The notes below the pieces were generated by a model. It made no database searches and was not told where the DNA came from. It was given only the letters and a program-made list of their open reading frames with translations. Positions 43,008 through 51,915 of a stretch of 64,000 nt of DNA are shown one piece after another (the stretch's first letter is position 1; each line of letters begins with the position of its first letter). This DNA comes from an uncultured Erysipelotrichaceae bacterium (GTDB taxonomy: Bacteria > Bacillota_I > Bacilli_A > Erysipelotrichales > Coprobacillaceae): the NCBI GenBank assembly GCA_910588075.1, contig CAJUOS010000006.1, forward strand, positions 1 to 64,000. Reading direction: 5' to 3'. A program made the translations under genes and the position numbers.

Positions 43008-44122
43008 TGGAATTATATGAAATAAAAAATGGGCTTGAAAAAGCCCGTTTATTACTCAATGAGTTATCTATTTCAATAAATATTGATGCTTTAAAGAGAG
43101 AAATTGAAGGATTAACAGTTCAAACATTAGAAGAAGATTTTTGGAGTGATCAAGATCACGCTAAAAAAGTATATGATCAATTAAATGAAATGAAAAAAGT
43201 TGTAGATGTTTATGAAGAATTAAATGTTTTACTAGATGAATTAAATGAAACATATGAATATGTTAAAGAAACAAATGATCAAGATTTTAAAGAAGCATTG
43301 GATCAAGATTATGCTACTTTTGAAGAAAAATTAGAAGATTTTGAAAAAACATTATTATTTGCTGAAGAATATGATCATCATAATGCTATATTGGAAATTC
43401 ATCCTGGAGCAGGAGGAACAGAATCACAAGATTGGGCAGCAATGTTGATGCGTATGTATCAACGTTATGGTGATAAAAAAGATTGGAAAATAGAAGTATT
43501 AGATTATTTAGATGGTGAGGAAGCTGGATTAAAATCTGTAACAATGCGTTTTGTTGGTTATAATGCTTATGGACATCTAAAAGCTGAAAAAGGGGTTCAT
43601 AGATTAGTACGAATTTCACCTTTTGATTCATCTAAAAGGAGACATACATCATTTGCCTCAGTAGATGTTATGCCAGAGTTTAATAATGATATTCAGATTG
43701 AAATTGATCAAAATGATATTAGGATTGATACATATCGTGCCTCTGGAGCAGGAGGGCAACATATTAATAAAACAGATTCAGCTATTCGTATTACGCATAT
43801 TCCAACCAATATTGTTGTTACTTGTCAATCTCAAAGATCACAAATTCAAAATAGAGAACAAGCAATGATTATGTTGAAATCAAAGCTATATCAAAGAATG
43901 TTAGAGGAACAAGCTTCTAAATTGAGTGATATTAAAGGAGAACAAAAAGCGATTGAATGGGGTAGTCAAATTCGTTCATATGTACTTCATCCTTATTCGT
44001 TAGTTAAGGATAATCGTAGTGGATATGAAAGCAATAATCCTAAGAATATATTAGATGGAGATTTAGATAATTGTGTTTATGCTTATTTAAAATCGATGGT
44101 AAAGGAAGATGTAGATGAATAA
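43007..44122 (+). CDS. prfB: Peptide chain release factor 2 without programmed frameshift
   Basis: 371 residues in one continuous frame. GGQ loop 'SGAGGQHINKTDSAIRITH', stop-codon recognition tripeptide SPF in 'RISPFDSSKRR'. Terminates at UGA/UAA. Most prfB genes need a +1 shift at an early UGA; the equivalent region here (near residue 25, 'LSISINIDALKREIEG') is in frame with no stop, so autoregulation by frameshifting is absent. The start overlaps the secA stop by one base (TAATG) and has a weak RBS, so coupled translation is likely. Confidence 0.96.
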   Translation: MELYEIKNGLEKARLLLNELSISINIDALKREIEGLTVQTLEEDFWSDQDHAKKVYDQLNEMKKVVDVYEELNVLLDELNETYEYVKETNDQDFKEALDQDYATFEEKLEDFEKTLLFAEEYDHHNAILEIHPGAGGTESQDWAAMLMRMYQRYGDKKDWKIEVLDYLDGEEAGLKSVTMRFVGYNAYGHLKAEKGVHRLVRISPFDSSKRRHTSFASVDVMPEFNNDIQIEIDQNDIRIDTYRASGAGGQHINKTDSAIRITHIPTNIVVTCQSQRSQIQNREQAMIMLKSKLYQRMLEEQASKLSDIKGEQKAIEWGSQIRSYVLHPYSLVKDNRSGYESNNPKNILDGDLDNCVYAYLKSMVKEDVDE

Positions 44123-44990
44123 TGTTGTTAAATTTTTAAGGGATAGTATTTTAGTTATTATTGGAAATGCTGTTTTAGCATTTGGTTATGCTGTTTTTGC
44201 TATACCTTCAAATTTAATTGTAGGAGGAGCAACAGGATTATCACTTATTGGAGAACATTTTTTATCAATCAATTATTCAACAATTGTTTTTGTAATTAAT
44301 ATGTTGATGTTAGTGTTAGGATATTTTGTTTTAGGAAAGAAATTTGCGGTTGGTACAGTATTAAGCTCATTTCTTTTTCCGTTCTTTCTTGCTTTATTTG
44401 AGACGATTCCACAATTTCAAAATATAACAAATGATATGCTATTATCAGCTATTTATGCAGGAATCTTTTCAGGAATAGGATTGGGAATTGTATTTAGATT
44501 AGGTTATAGTACAGGTGGGATGGATGTTCCACCATTGATTATTCATAAAAAAATGGGTGTTTCATTAACACTAGCTATTAATACAGTAGATGTTATTATT
44601 TTAATAGGACAAGTTTTCTTTACTAATTTTGAAGGTATTTTATATGGAGTGATTACAGTTTTTATTACTTCATTTGCTATTGATAAAGTTAGTTTTTTAG
44701 GAGAAAAGAATTTACAAGTCCTAGTTATTTCTAATAAACATGATCAAATAGCAGAAGCTATTTTTAATGAAATAGATCGTGGCTGTACTTTTGTGAATGT
44801 AACAACAGGCTATCTTCATGAAAAGCAACATGCAGTATTATGTGTCGCTAATAATCGTGAATATGCAAAAATAAATGATTTGGTAATGAGTATTGATCCT
44901 ACTGCTTTTATTATTGGAAGTGAGATTCATAGTGTAAAAGGAAGAGGATTTACTTTACCTAACATAGATATTGATAAAACAGATATATAA
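44115..44990 (+). CDS. YitT/DUF2179 family membrane protein
   Basis: 291 residues: five membrane helices ('SNLIVGGATGLSLIGE', 'RLGYSTGGMDVPPLIIHKK') and a C-terminal cytoplasmic DUF2179 domain (about 205-285, 'DRGCTFVNVTTGYL', 'IIGSEIHSVKGRGF'). Function not established in the family. Overlaps prfB by 8 nt. In B. subtilis the YitT paralogue YvjA also lies in the prfB-ftsEX region. Confidence 0.9.
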   Translation: MNNVVKFLRDSILVIIGNAVLAFGYAVFAIPSNLIVGGATGLSLIGEHFLSINYSTIVFVINMLMLVLGYFVLGKKFAVGTVLSSFLFPFFLALFETIPQFQNITNDMLLSAIYAGIFSGIGLGIVFRLGYSTGGMDVPPLIIHKKMGVSLTLAINTVDVIILIGQVFFTNFEGILYGVITVFITSFAIDKVSFLGEKNLQVLVISNKHDQIAEAIFNEIDRGCTFVNVTTGYLHEKQHAVLCVANNREYAKINDLVMSIDPTAFIIGSEIHSVKGRGFTLPNIDIDKTDI

Positions 44991-44996
44991 ATTACA

Positions 44997-45026
44997 AATA
45001 TGATAACAATGATTTATCATATTTTT
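44997..45026 (+). terminator. Terminator of secA-prfB-yitT
   Basis: AATATGATAA (44997-45006) / TTATCATATT (45014-45023), then T. Confidence 0.75.
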
Positions 45027-45040
45027 TAATTTAATAGTAT

Positions 45041-45070
45041 AAAAGAGAAGGAAATTTAACTTTCCTTCTC
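45041..45070 (-). terminator. Terminator of the zinc-ribbon gene
   Basis: GAGAAGGAAA (45045-45054) / TTTCCTTCTC (45061-45070), 6-nt loop with the stop codon, and T4 on the minus strand. Likely bidirectional. Confidence 0.8.
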
Positions 45071-45253
45071 TTTCATTTCTGCATAAAGTTCAATATATCC
45101 ACAATGATTACAAACAGCAGCTTTAATTGGATATTGTTTCTTCTTCAAATTTTCATCTTTAACAATTACAGTAAAATCACTAATAGGTTGAGCAGAATCA
45201 ATAAGATAGCAATCTTCTGACATTTCATGATGACATCTAGGACATTTTTTCAT
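45056..45253 (-). CDS. Small zinc-ribbon protein
   Basis: 65 residues; ATG at 45253 follows GAGGTGA, so the longer frame is rejected. Two Cys pairs, 'CPRCHHEM' and 'CNHCGYIELY', flank a short beta-rich segment, as in small nucleic-acid or structural zinc ribbons. Cytosolic. No specific role can be assigned. Divergent from ftsE. Confidence 0.8.
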   Translation of the reverse strand: MKKCPRCHHEMSEDCYLIDSAQPISDFTVIVKDENLKKKQYPIKAAVCNHCGYIELYAEMKEKES

Positions 45254-45278
45254 ATAATTTATTTCACCTCTTATTTCT

Positions 45279-45325
45279 ATTATACATAATATTTTTTTGA
45301 AAACAAATATCAAAAATACTATAAT
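45279..45325. promoter_or_regulatory. Divergent promoters between the zinc-ribbon gene and ftsE
   Basis: Plus: TTGAAA (45297-45302), 17 bp, TATAAT (45320-45325). Minus: TTGTTT (45301-45306), 16 bp, TATAAT (45279-45284). The -35 boxes overlap by two bases. A second TATAAT for ftsE is at 45353-45358 without a clear -35. Confidence 0.6.
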
Positions 45326-45378
45326 TTCCATTTTATATGTCAAAATATATGTTATAATAGGGAAAGGAGTGTGATATA

Positions 45379-46071
45379 ATGATAAAACTTGAAAATGTAA
45401 CAAAAATATATAAAACAGGTGTAAGAGCCATTAACAATATGAATGTAGATATTGGTCCAGGTGAATTTGTTTATGTTATTGGACCTACTGGGGCAGGGAA
45501 GTCAACTTTTATTAAGTTATTATATAGAGAAGAAAAAGCAACATCTGGTTTAGTTGTTGTGGCAGGAAAAGATGTTTCTAAAATTAAAAATCGTAAAGTT
45601 CCTTATTTTAGAAGAAATATAGGAGTTGTATTTCAGAATTATAGACTTTTACCTAAAAAAACAGTTTTTGAAAATGTTGCTTTTACTTTAGAAGTAACAG
45701 ATACTCCTAAATTAGAAATCAGAAAAAAAGTAAGAAGAACTTTAGAATTAGTTGGATTAGAAGATAAAGCAAATGCATTTCCTCATGAATTATCTGGTGG
45801 TCAACAACAACGTGTTGCGATTGCAAGAGCTATTGTTAATAGTCCTAAAGTTTTAATTGCTGATGAACCTACTGGGAATCTTGACCCTGAAACATCAATA
45901 GAGATTATAGAGTTATTAGAAAGAATTAATGAAGTTGATCATACAACTGTTTTAGTTGTTACTCATGATAAAGAGATTGTTCAAAAGTATAAGAAAAGAA
46001 CAATTTTAATTGAAGATGGATGTATTAAGACTGATACAAGTACAGGAGGTTATTTCAATGGAACTCATTAG
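45379..46071 (+). CDS. ftsE: Cell division ABC ATPase FtsE
   Basis: 230 residues. 'IGPTGAGKSTFIKLLYR' (Walker A; the FtsE-typical PTGAGKST), 'FQNYRLLPKKTVFENV' (Q-loop), 'LSGGQQQRVAIARA' and 'LIADEPTGNLDP' (Walker B). With FtsX it drives peptidoglycan hydrolases during division or elongation. Overlaps ftsX by 14 nt. Confidence 0.96.
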   Translation: MIKLENVTKIYKTGVRAINNMNVDIGPGEFVYVIGPTGAGKSTFIKLLYREEKATSGLVVVAGKDVSKIKNRKVPYFRRNIGVVFQNYRLLPKKTVFENVAFTLEVTDTPKLEIRKKVRRTLELVGLEDKANAFPHELSGGQQQRVAIARAIVNSPKVLIADEPTGNLDPETSIEIIELLERINEVDHTTVLVVTHDKEIVQKYKKRTILIEDGCIKTDTSTGGYFNGTH

Positions 46072-46963
46072 TTGTATTAAAAACTTTCCAAAACATTGTA
46101 AAACAGCGATTCAAAATATTTGGAGAAATGGCGTTATGTCAATTTCTTCTATCTTTGCTGTTACAATTACATTAGTGCTTATTGCTGTTATTGGTGTTGT
46201 AGCCATTAATATTCAAGATATGACATATGATATAGAAGAAAGTTTAACAATTTATGTAAAGATGGATCGTGAAGTTAAGGATTCAAAAGCAAAAGATATT
46301 CAACCTGATATTGAAGCAATTGAAGGGGTAAAAAAAGTAGAATTTTCTTCTAAAGATGATGAATTAAATAAATTAATTGAATCTCAAAATGATGATGGGA
46401 AAAAATTATTTGAAACATATCGTAAGAATAATCCTTTAGGTGCAGCTTATGTTGTTGAAGTTAAAGATACAAAACAATTAGATAGTATTGCACAAAAAAT
46501 CCAAGAATTAGATCATGTGAATGAAGTTAATTATGGAGGAGAATCAACATCTTCTTTAGTAAGTAGTTTAGAATCAATTAGAAATGGTGGAGCTATTTTT
46601 GTAGCAGCATTGACAGTGATTGCATTATTCATGATTGCTAATACAATAAAAATTACAATTACATCAAGACAAACAGAAATTAGTATTATGCGTATGGTTG
46701 GAGCAAGTAACTGGTTTATTCGTTTGCCTTATATGTTAGAAGGAATTTTTATTGGAATTATTGGTGCTATTATACCTGTATTAGTATTATATTTTGGCTA
46801 TACAACAGTTTTTAATAGTGCAAGAGATATTTTACCAGCAATGATGACATTAAGAGCGCCATTCCCATTTATTTGGCAATGTACAGGCATTCTTGTTGGT
46901 TTAGGTAGTGGTGTTGGTTTAATTGGAAGTTTTGTTTCAGTAAGAAAATTTTTGAAATTTTAA
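46058..46963 (+). CDS. ftsX: Cell division ABC permease FtsX
   Basis: 301 residues; ATG 46058 after AGGAGGT. Four membrane helices; a large extracellular loop (about 50-170) after the first helix, which normally activates a hydrolase; and 'RMVGASNWFIRLPYMLEGI', the FtsX hallmark. The partner hydrolase is not in the window. Confidence 0.95.
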   Translation: MELISCIKNFPKHCKTAIQNIWRNGVMSISSIFAVTITLVLIAVIGVVAINIQDMTYDIEESLTIYVKMDREVKDSKAKDIQPDIEAIEGVKKVEFSSKDDELNKLIESQNDDGKKLFETYRKNNPLGAAYVVEVKDTKQLDSIAQKIQELDHVNEVNYGGESTSSLVSSLESIRNGGAIFVAALTVIALFMIANTIKITITSRQTEISIMRMVGASNWFIRLPYMLEGIFIGIIGAIIPVLVLYFGYTTVFNSARDILPAMMTLRAPFPFIWQCTGILVGLGSGVGLIGSFVSVRKFLKF

Positions 46964-46989
46964 AAGAATACATATATGAATGAAATGAT

Positions 46990-47018
46990 AAAGTAGACAT
47001 ATTGATGTTTACTTTTTT
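46990..47018 (+). terminator. Terminator of ftsEX
   Basis: AAAGTAGACAT (46990-47000) / ATGTTTACTTT (47005-47015), one G-T pair, then T. Confidence 0.8.
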
Positions 47019-47131
47019 ATTTAAGATCTTTTTTAGTATTTAAAGGAAAGTTATGGGTTAATTATATTATCTATGATATAATTAATTTATCTACTTAAAG
47101 TATAAAGTATTAATAATATGAAGGTGCAAGA

Positions 47132-47599
47132 ATGAGATCTTTTTGTGAGTTAATAACAAATTATTGTGTGAAATATAATTCATATAGAAGATGCTAATGC
47201 TTTAAGGTTTGGGATAGAATTGATTATAACTCAAATCATAACTATTGGGACAATTCTTTAAATAGGTTTAACAATAAGTGATATAAAACAATGTCTCCTT
47301 TTTTGTATATGCTTTTATTGAAAACAACAGATAGTAAAAAAATGTTTCAAAGATAAATAATAGATGTTATGAATAGAATTGGTATACAAAAGATTGTGAA
47401 TTAAAAAACAGAAAGACCTGTAATATTATTTATTGTTTCTTTTAAAGGTAGTTTATATGGAAATCATTTTGTTATGACATATAGGTATGTAAAATATAAT
47501 GGAGTATTATGGTTTAAAGCATATGATAATTGGAGTGGCAATAAAAATCGAGGATGGATTAATAGAAATTGGATTCAAGATGGAATTTATTTGAATTAG
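47132..47599 (+). pseudogene. Pseudogene of a papain-fold-like protein
   Basis: One frame of 156 codons from ATG 47132 to TAG 47597-47599 is interrupted by four in-frame stops: TAA 47195, TGA 47279, TAA 47354, TAA 47402. All could derive from CAA or CGA by a single C-to-T change. The last uninterrupted part reads 'TERPVILFIVSFKGSLYGNH', 'FVMTYRYVKYNGVLWFKAYD' and 'NWSGNKNRGWINRNWIQDG'. The 'GNHFVMTYRY ... YDNWSGN' pattern is like the His and Asn/Asp part of C39- or papain-like domains. Family call is tentative; pseudogene status is well supported. Confidence 0.7.
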
Positions 47600-47612
47600 G
47601 CAGGTGGAAATT

Positions 47613-48155
47613 ATGAATAAAAAGAATATTTCAATATTTGTTATTATAGTTATTTTTATTGGTTATGTCATTTATTCGATGTTTTGGATGGGACCAGGAA
47701 CTTCTCCAATATCATATGTGAATATTCAAGAATTTGAAAAAAGTGAAAATGTAAAAGTTCATCATTTTTATGATATTGAAGAATATATAATGAATGATAA
47801 GAAAGAATTATTGATTGATTCTTCTAAGAAGTTTCATATAACTGGAAAAACACCTCAAAGTCAATATGTTTCTTATGGTATTGAAACAGAAGATCTATCT
47901 TCTTCATATAGTTTTACTACAGATAATTCAACTTCTATTGTAGATAATAAGATTATGGAAACTCATATTGGGAATGGAGTATTTTATCAATATCATTATA
48001 AAGATAATGATGATAAGGATACAGTATATATTGGACAATATATAACAAATGATTTTAATTATACTATTAAAATCATTTGTAATCATTTAGAAGAAAAGAT
48101 GGTTGAAAAGAAAATGATAGATTATATTAAGCTTGTTGAAAATATAAAGTCATAA
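47613..48155 (+). CDS. Exported or membrane-anchored protein, unknown function
   Basis: 180 residues; ATG 47613 after AGGTGG, 13 nt past the pseudogene stop, so the two were probably one operon. One N-terminal hydrophobic helix ('ISIFVIIVIFIGYVIYSMFW'), then a hydrophilic extracytoplasmic domain rich in Tyr, Asp and Ser. No Cys lipobox. No family recognised. It may be a partner of the dead upstream gene. Confidence 0.65.
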   Translation: MNKKNISIFVIIVIFIGYVIYSMFWMGPGTSPISYVNIQEFEKSENVKVHHFYDIEEYIMNDKKELLIDSSKKFHITGKTPQSQYVSYGIETEDLSSSYSFTTDNSTSIVDNKIMETHIGNGVFYQYHYKDNDDKDTVYIGQYITNDFNYTIKIICNHLEEKMVEKKMIDYIKLVENIKS

Positions 48156-48161
48156 AGGGAT

Positions 48162-48227
48162 AAAGATAAAAGCGGGAACGCAAAGTATTATTATAGGACA
48201 TTTGAAACACAAAGACCTGTTTCATAA
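48162..48227 (+). pseudogene. Remnant related to the 47132 pseudogene
   Basis: A 21-codon open stretch reads 'KDKSGNAKYYYRTFETQRPV' then S and TAA. 'ETQRPV' parallels 'KTERPV' in the pseudogene, and the DNA 'ACAAAGACCTGT' parallels 'AGAAAGACCTGT'. This suggests a second, truncated copy of the same gene. Confidence 0.35.
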
Positions 48228-48232
48228 ATAAT

Positions 48233-48406
48233 ATGAAAAATAATAATTTTGGAAAATTAATTATCTTTATTCTTATAATAATAGTTTATAGTTTTTTAAT
48301 GAGTTTGTTTCTAAAATATAATTTGTCATTTGTTGAATATTGTGGAATTGGCATAATTATTGCTATACCATTTTTAGTATTGATCCGATATATTGAGAAG
48401 AGATAG
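48233..48406 (+). CDS. Small two-helix membrane protein
   Basis: 57 codons from ATG 48233 to TAG, with two hydrophobic segments ('LIIFILIIIVYSFLMSLF' and 'IGIIIAIPFLVLI') and a basic end 'RYIEKR'. No clear Shine-Dalgarno; it follows the remnant by 5 nt and precedes a strong terminator. It may be expressed by read-through or be another decaying piece of this locus. Confidence 0.4.
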   Translation: MKNNNFGKLIIFILIIIVYSFLMSLFLKYNLSFVEYCGIGIIIAIPFLVLIRYIEKR

Positions 48407-48412
48407 ATAAAG

Positions 48413-48448
48413 CTCTTTTAACAGTTTTGCTTGTTAAAAGAGTTTTTT
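48413..48448 (+). terminator. Terminator closing the decaying locus
   Basis: Perfect 11-bp stem CTCTTTTAACA (48413-48423) / TGTTAAAAGAG (48432-48442), then T6. Confidence 0.9.
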
Positions 48449-48524
48449 ATAAACATAATATTATGTATATGAATATAGAATACTGTATAATGATTATTGA
48501 TATTGAAGAAATGTGGTGGAGTGT

Positions 48525-49025
48525 ATGAAAAATATTATTTTTATTGGAGGAACAATGGGAGTTGGAAAAAGCACTGTTTCACAAGCTTTAAAAAAAGATT
48601 TAAATGATAGTGTTTGTCTTGATGGGGATTGGTGTTGGGATATGAATCCATTTGTTGTTAATGGGGAAACAAAGGCATTGGTAATGGATAATATTTGTTA
48701 TATGTTAAATAATTTTATTCATTGCCAACAATATCAAAATATTATCTTTTGTTGGGTTATGCATCAACAATCTATTATTGATGAACTTCTTTCTTATTTA
48801 GATACAAAAGATTGTAATGTTTATTGTATTTCTTTAAGTTGCTCAGTTGAACAACTCACAAAGCAAATAGAAAAAGATATACAACAAGGAATTAGAAAAA
48901 TGGATGTATTAAAAAGAAGTATAGAAAGATTAAAATTATATGATAACCTTAATACTATAAAAATCGACACAACTCTTTTATCTGTTTATGAAATAGTAGA
49001 TAGAATAAAGGAAATCATAGACTAA
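48525..49025 (+). CDS. P-loop nucleotide kinase-like protein
   Basis: 166 residues; ATG 48525 after GGTGGAG. Walker A 'GGTMGVGKSTVSQALKK' near the N-terminus, 'CLDGDWCWDMNPF' as a probable substrate-binding Asp motif, and a helical lid with Arg/Lys ('QQGIRKMDVLKRSIERL'). This fits small kinases of the AAA_33/shikimate-kinase-like class (sugar, nucleoside or antibiotic phosphotransfer). Substrate unknown. Monocistronic. Confidence 0.75.
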   Translation: MKNIIFIGGTMGVGKSTVSQALKKDLNDSVCLDGDWCWDMNPFVVNGETKALVMDNICYMLNNFIHCQQYQNIIFCWVMHQQSIIDELLSYLDTKDCNVYCISLSCSVEQLTKQIEKDIQQGIRKMDVLKRSIERLKLYDNLNTIKIDTTLLSVYEIVDRIKEIID

Positions 49026-49099
49026 TATTTTGTTATTGAATTGACTTCAATAGTGTTTTTACTTATAATAATGGAAGTAGTAAAAAGGCAGGGATAAAT

Positions 49100-49657
49100 A
49101 TGTTTACGAAAAAAGAAGTCTTTAGTATTCCAAACTTAATGTGTTATTTTAGGATTTTATTAGTTCCTATTTTTGTTTATGTTTATTTTACTGCTGAAAC
49201 TGGACAAGGACATCTATTATCTGCCTTTATTTTACTTCTTTCAAGTATTAGTGATTTTTTAGATGGGTATATTGCTCGTAAATATAATATGGTTACTGAA
49301 CTTGGCAAACTGATTGATCCTGTTGCAGATAAATTAACTCAATTTGTAGTTGCATGTGTCCTTATGTATACATATCCAGCATATTCATTTTTAGTTGCTA
49401 TTATTGTACTTAAAGATGGAATGTTATTGTTTGTTGGATGGTATATTTATCGTAAGAAAGCTAAACATTTAGCACAAGCAGAAATGCCTGGTAAAATTGC
49501 CACTGCTGTTTTCTTTGTTGTTTCTATTTTATTGATTGCATTTAATATTCCACATACAGTTATTGCTTCTATAATGATTTATACAACACTAGTTTTAATG
49601 ATTTTAGCAATGATTTACTACGGACAGGGATTGTATCATTTATATAAAGAGGATTAA
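49100..49657 (+). CDS. pgsA: CDP-diacylglycerol--glycerol-3-phosphate phosphatidyltransferase
   Basis: 185 residues, six membrane helices. The CDP-alcohol phosphotransferase motif D-xx-D-G-xx-A-R-x8-G-xxx-D-xxx-D is intact ('SDFLDGYIARKYNMVTELGK' then 'LIDPVADK'). N-terminal 'SIPNLMCYFRILLVPIFVY' is typical of PgsA. Makes phosphatidylglycerol phosphate. RBS AGGCAGGGA. Single gene with its own terminator. Confidence 0.92.
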   Translation: MFTKKEVFSIPNLMCYFRILLVPIFVYVYFTAETGQGHLLSAFILLLSSISDFLDGYIARKYNMVTELGKLIDPVADKLTQFVVACVLMYTYPAYSFLVAIIVLKDGMLLFVGWYIYRKKAKHLAQAEMPGKIATAVFFVVSILLIAFNIPHTVIASIMIYTTLVLMILAMIYYGQGLYHLYKED

Positions 49658-49682
49658 ACAAGATATATTTCTTGTTTTTTTA
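49656..49682 (+). terminator. Terminator of pgsA
   Basis: AAACAAGA (49656-49663) / TCTTGTTT (49670-49677), then T. Confidence 0.75.
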
Positions 49683-49704
49683 TATTGTTTTAGAAAGGAT
49701 AATT

Positions 49705-50094
49705 ATGGATAAAAGAGAATTAAAGTATAGATGCTATATGGAAGCATTAGAGAAAAGTGTTGTTTCTGTTGAAATAATTTTAAACAGACTAGTACAAATT
49801 GATGATAAAAAAGGAATAATTGATGATGTTGTTTTAATGAAAGATAAGAGAAAAACAATTCTTGATTTAGAATTATCATTAGCTGATTTGTGCATTTTAT
49901 TAAGAAAGATGTCAGAAAATTTATTTATTCAAATAGATAAAGAATTAAGAAGAGATATGAATAGTATTATTCATTCTAATCGTTTTGAATATTATCAAGA
50001 AGTTATTGTTTATTCTCAAAAAGGCAGGGAAGAGGTTGATTTAAAAGCATTATTAGCATTTTGCCATCAAATACTATCAACTGACAAAGTTTGA
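49705..50094 (+). CDS. Small helical cytosolic protein, unknown function
   Basis: 129 residues; ATG 49705 after GAAAGGA. Mostly helical, no membrane segment, no motif recognised; features 'KSVVSVEIILNRLVQIDDKK' and a C-terminal 'LKALLAFCHQILSTDKV'. The next small gene follows 36 nt later. Confidence 0.65.
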   Translation: MDKRELKYRCYMEALEKSVVSVEIILNRLVQIDDKKGIIDDVVLMKDKRKTILDLELSLADLCILLRKMSENLFIQIDKELRRDMNSIIHSNRFEYYQEVIVYSQKGREEVDLKALLAFCHQILSTDKV

Positions 50095-50130
50095 ATGAAG
50101 AATAATTTATAATTGTTTTGGGTGATACTT

Positions 50131-50319
50131 ATGAACTTAAGAAGAAATATGGGAATAATGATGATGATGTTAGGAGTTTTATTAACTATTAATCAAGCAG
50201 GGGTTAATAATGAATTTTTAATAAAAATTAGAAAAACATTAGAAGTCTATTGGCCTCTCATATTAAGTTTTATAGGTATATATATGATTTCTTTTCCAAA
50301 GAAAAAGAATAAAAGATAA
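50131..50319 (+). CDS. Small membrane protein, two helices
   Basis: 62 residues; ATG 50131 after GGGTGAT. Two hydrophobic segments ('MMMMLGVLLTINQAG', 'YWPLILSFIGIYMISF') and a basic tail. The 'YWPLILSFIGIYMI' segment recalls the DUF5668/LiaF-type membrane module, but the match is weak. Confidence 0.6.
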   Translation: MNLRRNMGIMMMMLGVLLTINQAGVNNEFLIKIRKTLEVYWPLILSFIGIYMISFPKKKNKR

Positions 50320-50397
50320 AATATAAAAAATAGATGATAAAACTTTATTTTTTGTTTATTATTTTGTATAATGAACGCATATGGAGGTATATGTATA

Positions 50398-51915
50398 ATG
50401 AAAAAAAGACCTGTGGTTTTATGTATTTTAGATGGTTATGGTTTAACTGAAAGAATTGATGGAAATGCTGTTAAATTAGCAAATACACCAAATTTAGACG
50501 ATTTAATGGCAATGTATCCAACAACAACTTTAAAGGCTTGTGGGAATGCTGTGGGATTACCTGAAGGTCAAATGGGTAATAGTGAAGTTGGACATTTAAA
50601 TATTGGAGCTGGTAGAATTGTTTACCAATCATTAACTTTAATTAATAAGGCTGTTGAAGATGGAACATTTTTTGAAAATGAATGTTTCTTAAAAGCTATA
50701 CAACATGCGAAAGATAATAATTCTAAATTACATATTTGGGGATTATTATCAAATGGTGGAGTTCATTCATCAAATGAACATATTTATGCATTATTAAAAT
50801 TAGCAAAAAATCATGGCTTAGAAAAAGTTTATGTTCATGCATTTTTAGATGGAAGAGATGTTGCTCCTGATAGTGGTGCAGATTTTATTCAAGAATTACA
50901 AGATAAAATGAATGAAATAGGAGTTGGGCAAATAGCAACTATTTCAGGTAGATATTATGCTATGGATAGAGATAAAAGAATGGATCGTATTGAATTAGCA
51001 TATAATGCTTTAATTGCAAAGAGTGGAGAAACATATAGTGATCCAGTTCAATATGTTAAAGATTCTTATACAAAAGAAGTATATGATGAATTTGTTATTC
51101 CTGGATATAACCCAGAGACAAATGGTGGTGTAAGTGATGATGATGCCATTATCTTTGCTAACTTTAGACCAGATAGAGCAATTCAAATGTCAAATGTTTT
51201 CACAGCTGATGTTTATGATGACTTTAAACCAGCAGATAAACCAAAGAATATTTATTTCGTATGTATGATGAGATATGCTGATACAGTGAATGGAGATATT
51301 GCATTCCATTCAGTAAACTTAAATAATACATTAGGAGATTATTTATCATCTCAAGGATTAAAACAATTAAGAATTGCAGAAACTGAAAAATATGCTCATG
51401 TAACATTCTTTATGGATGGTGGAGTTGATAAAGAAATTGAAGGAGCTACTCGTGTATTAATTAATTCACCAAAAGTAGCAACTTATGATTTACAACCAGA
51501 AATGAGTGCTTATGAAGTTAAAGATGCACTTATTGCTGAATTAGATAAAGATTTATATGATGTTGTTATTGTAAACTTTGCAAACTGTGATATGGTTGGA
51601 CATACAGGAATTATCCCAGCAGCAATCAAAGCTGTTGGTGTAGTTGATGAATGTGTAGGAGAAGTTTATCAAAAAGTTCTTGAATTAGGAGGAACTATGT
51701 TGATTACAGCTGATCATGGAAATAGTGAAAGATTATTAGATGAAGAGAATAATCCATTTACTGCTCATACAACAAACCCAGTACCTTTAATTCTAACAAA
51801 TACGCATTTAGAATTAAAAGAAGGGGGAAAACTTGGAGATTTAGCTCCAACAATTCTTCAATTATTAGGATTACCTATTCCTGAAGAAATGACTGGTGAA
51901 AGTTTATTAGGATAA
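50398..51915 (+). CDS. gpmI: 2,3-bisphosphoglycerate-independent phosphoglycerate mutase
   Basis: 505 residues; ATG 50398 after GGAGGT. Alkaline-phosphatase fold: 'CILDGYGL' (metal Asp), 'GQMGNSEVGHLNIGAGR' with the phosphoryl-accepting Ser, 'HAFLDGRDVAP' and 'ADHGNSERLLDEENNPFTAH' (metal His/Asp; opening part given as the family block). Interconverts 3- and 2-phosphoglycerate in glycolysis, Mn-dependent. It stands apart from other glycolytic genes. Confidence 0.97.
   Translation: MKKRPVVLCILDGYGLTERIDGNAVKLANTPNLDDLMAMYPTTTLKACGNAVGLPEGQMGNSEVGHLNIGAGRIVYQSLTLINKAVEDGTFFENECFLKAIQHAKDNNSKLHIWGLLSNGGVHSSNEHIYALLKLAKNHGLEKVYVHAFLDGRDVAPDSGADFIQELQDKMNEIGVGQIATISGRYYAMDRDKRMDRIELAYNALIAKSGETYSDPVQYVKDSYTKEVYDEFVIPGYNPETNGGVSDDDAIIFANFRPDRAIQMSNVFTADVYDDFKPADKPKNIYFVCMMRYADTVNGDIAFHSVNLNNTLGDYLSSQGLKQLRIAETEKYAHVTFFMDGGVDKEIEGATRVLINSPKVATYDLQPEMSAYEVKDALIAELDKDLYDVVIVNFANCDMVGHTGIIPAAIKAVGVVDECVGEVYQKVLELGGTMLITADHGNSERLLDEENNPFTAHTTNPVPLILTNTHLELKEGGKLGDLAPTILQLLGLPIPEEMTGESLLG

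Noticed and set aside
47132..47599. Stop-codon recoding instead of a pseudogene
   Set aside because: Both TAA and TGA interrupt the frame while all neighbouring genes use TAA, TAG and TGA as stops, and RF2 (which reads UGA) is present.
48170..48200. GGGAACGCAAAG, reminiscent of the c-di-GMP-I core
   Set aside because: The first aptamer helix, GAAA tetraloop and 3' half are missing, and the stretch reads better as a remnant of the upstream pseudogene.
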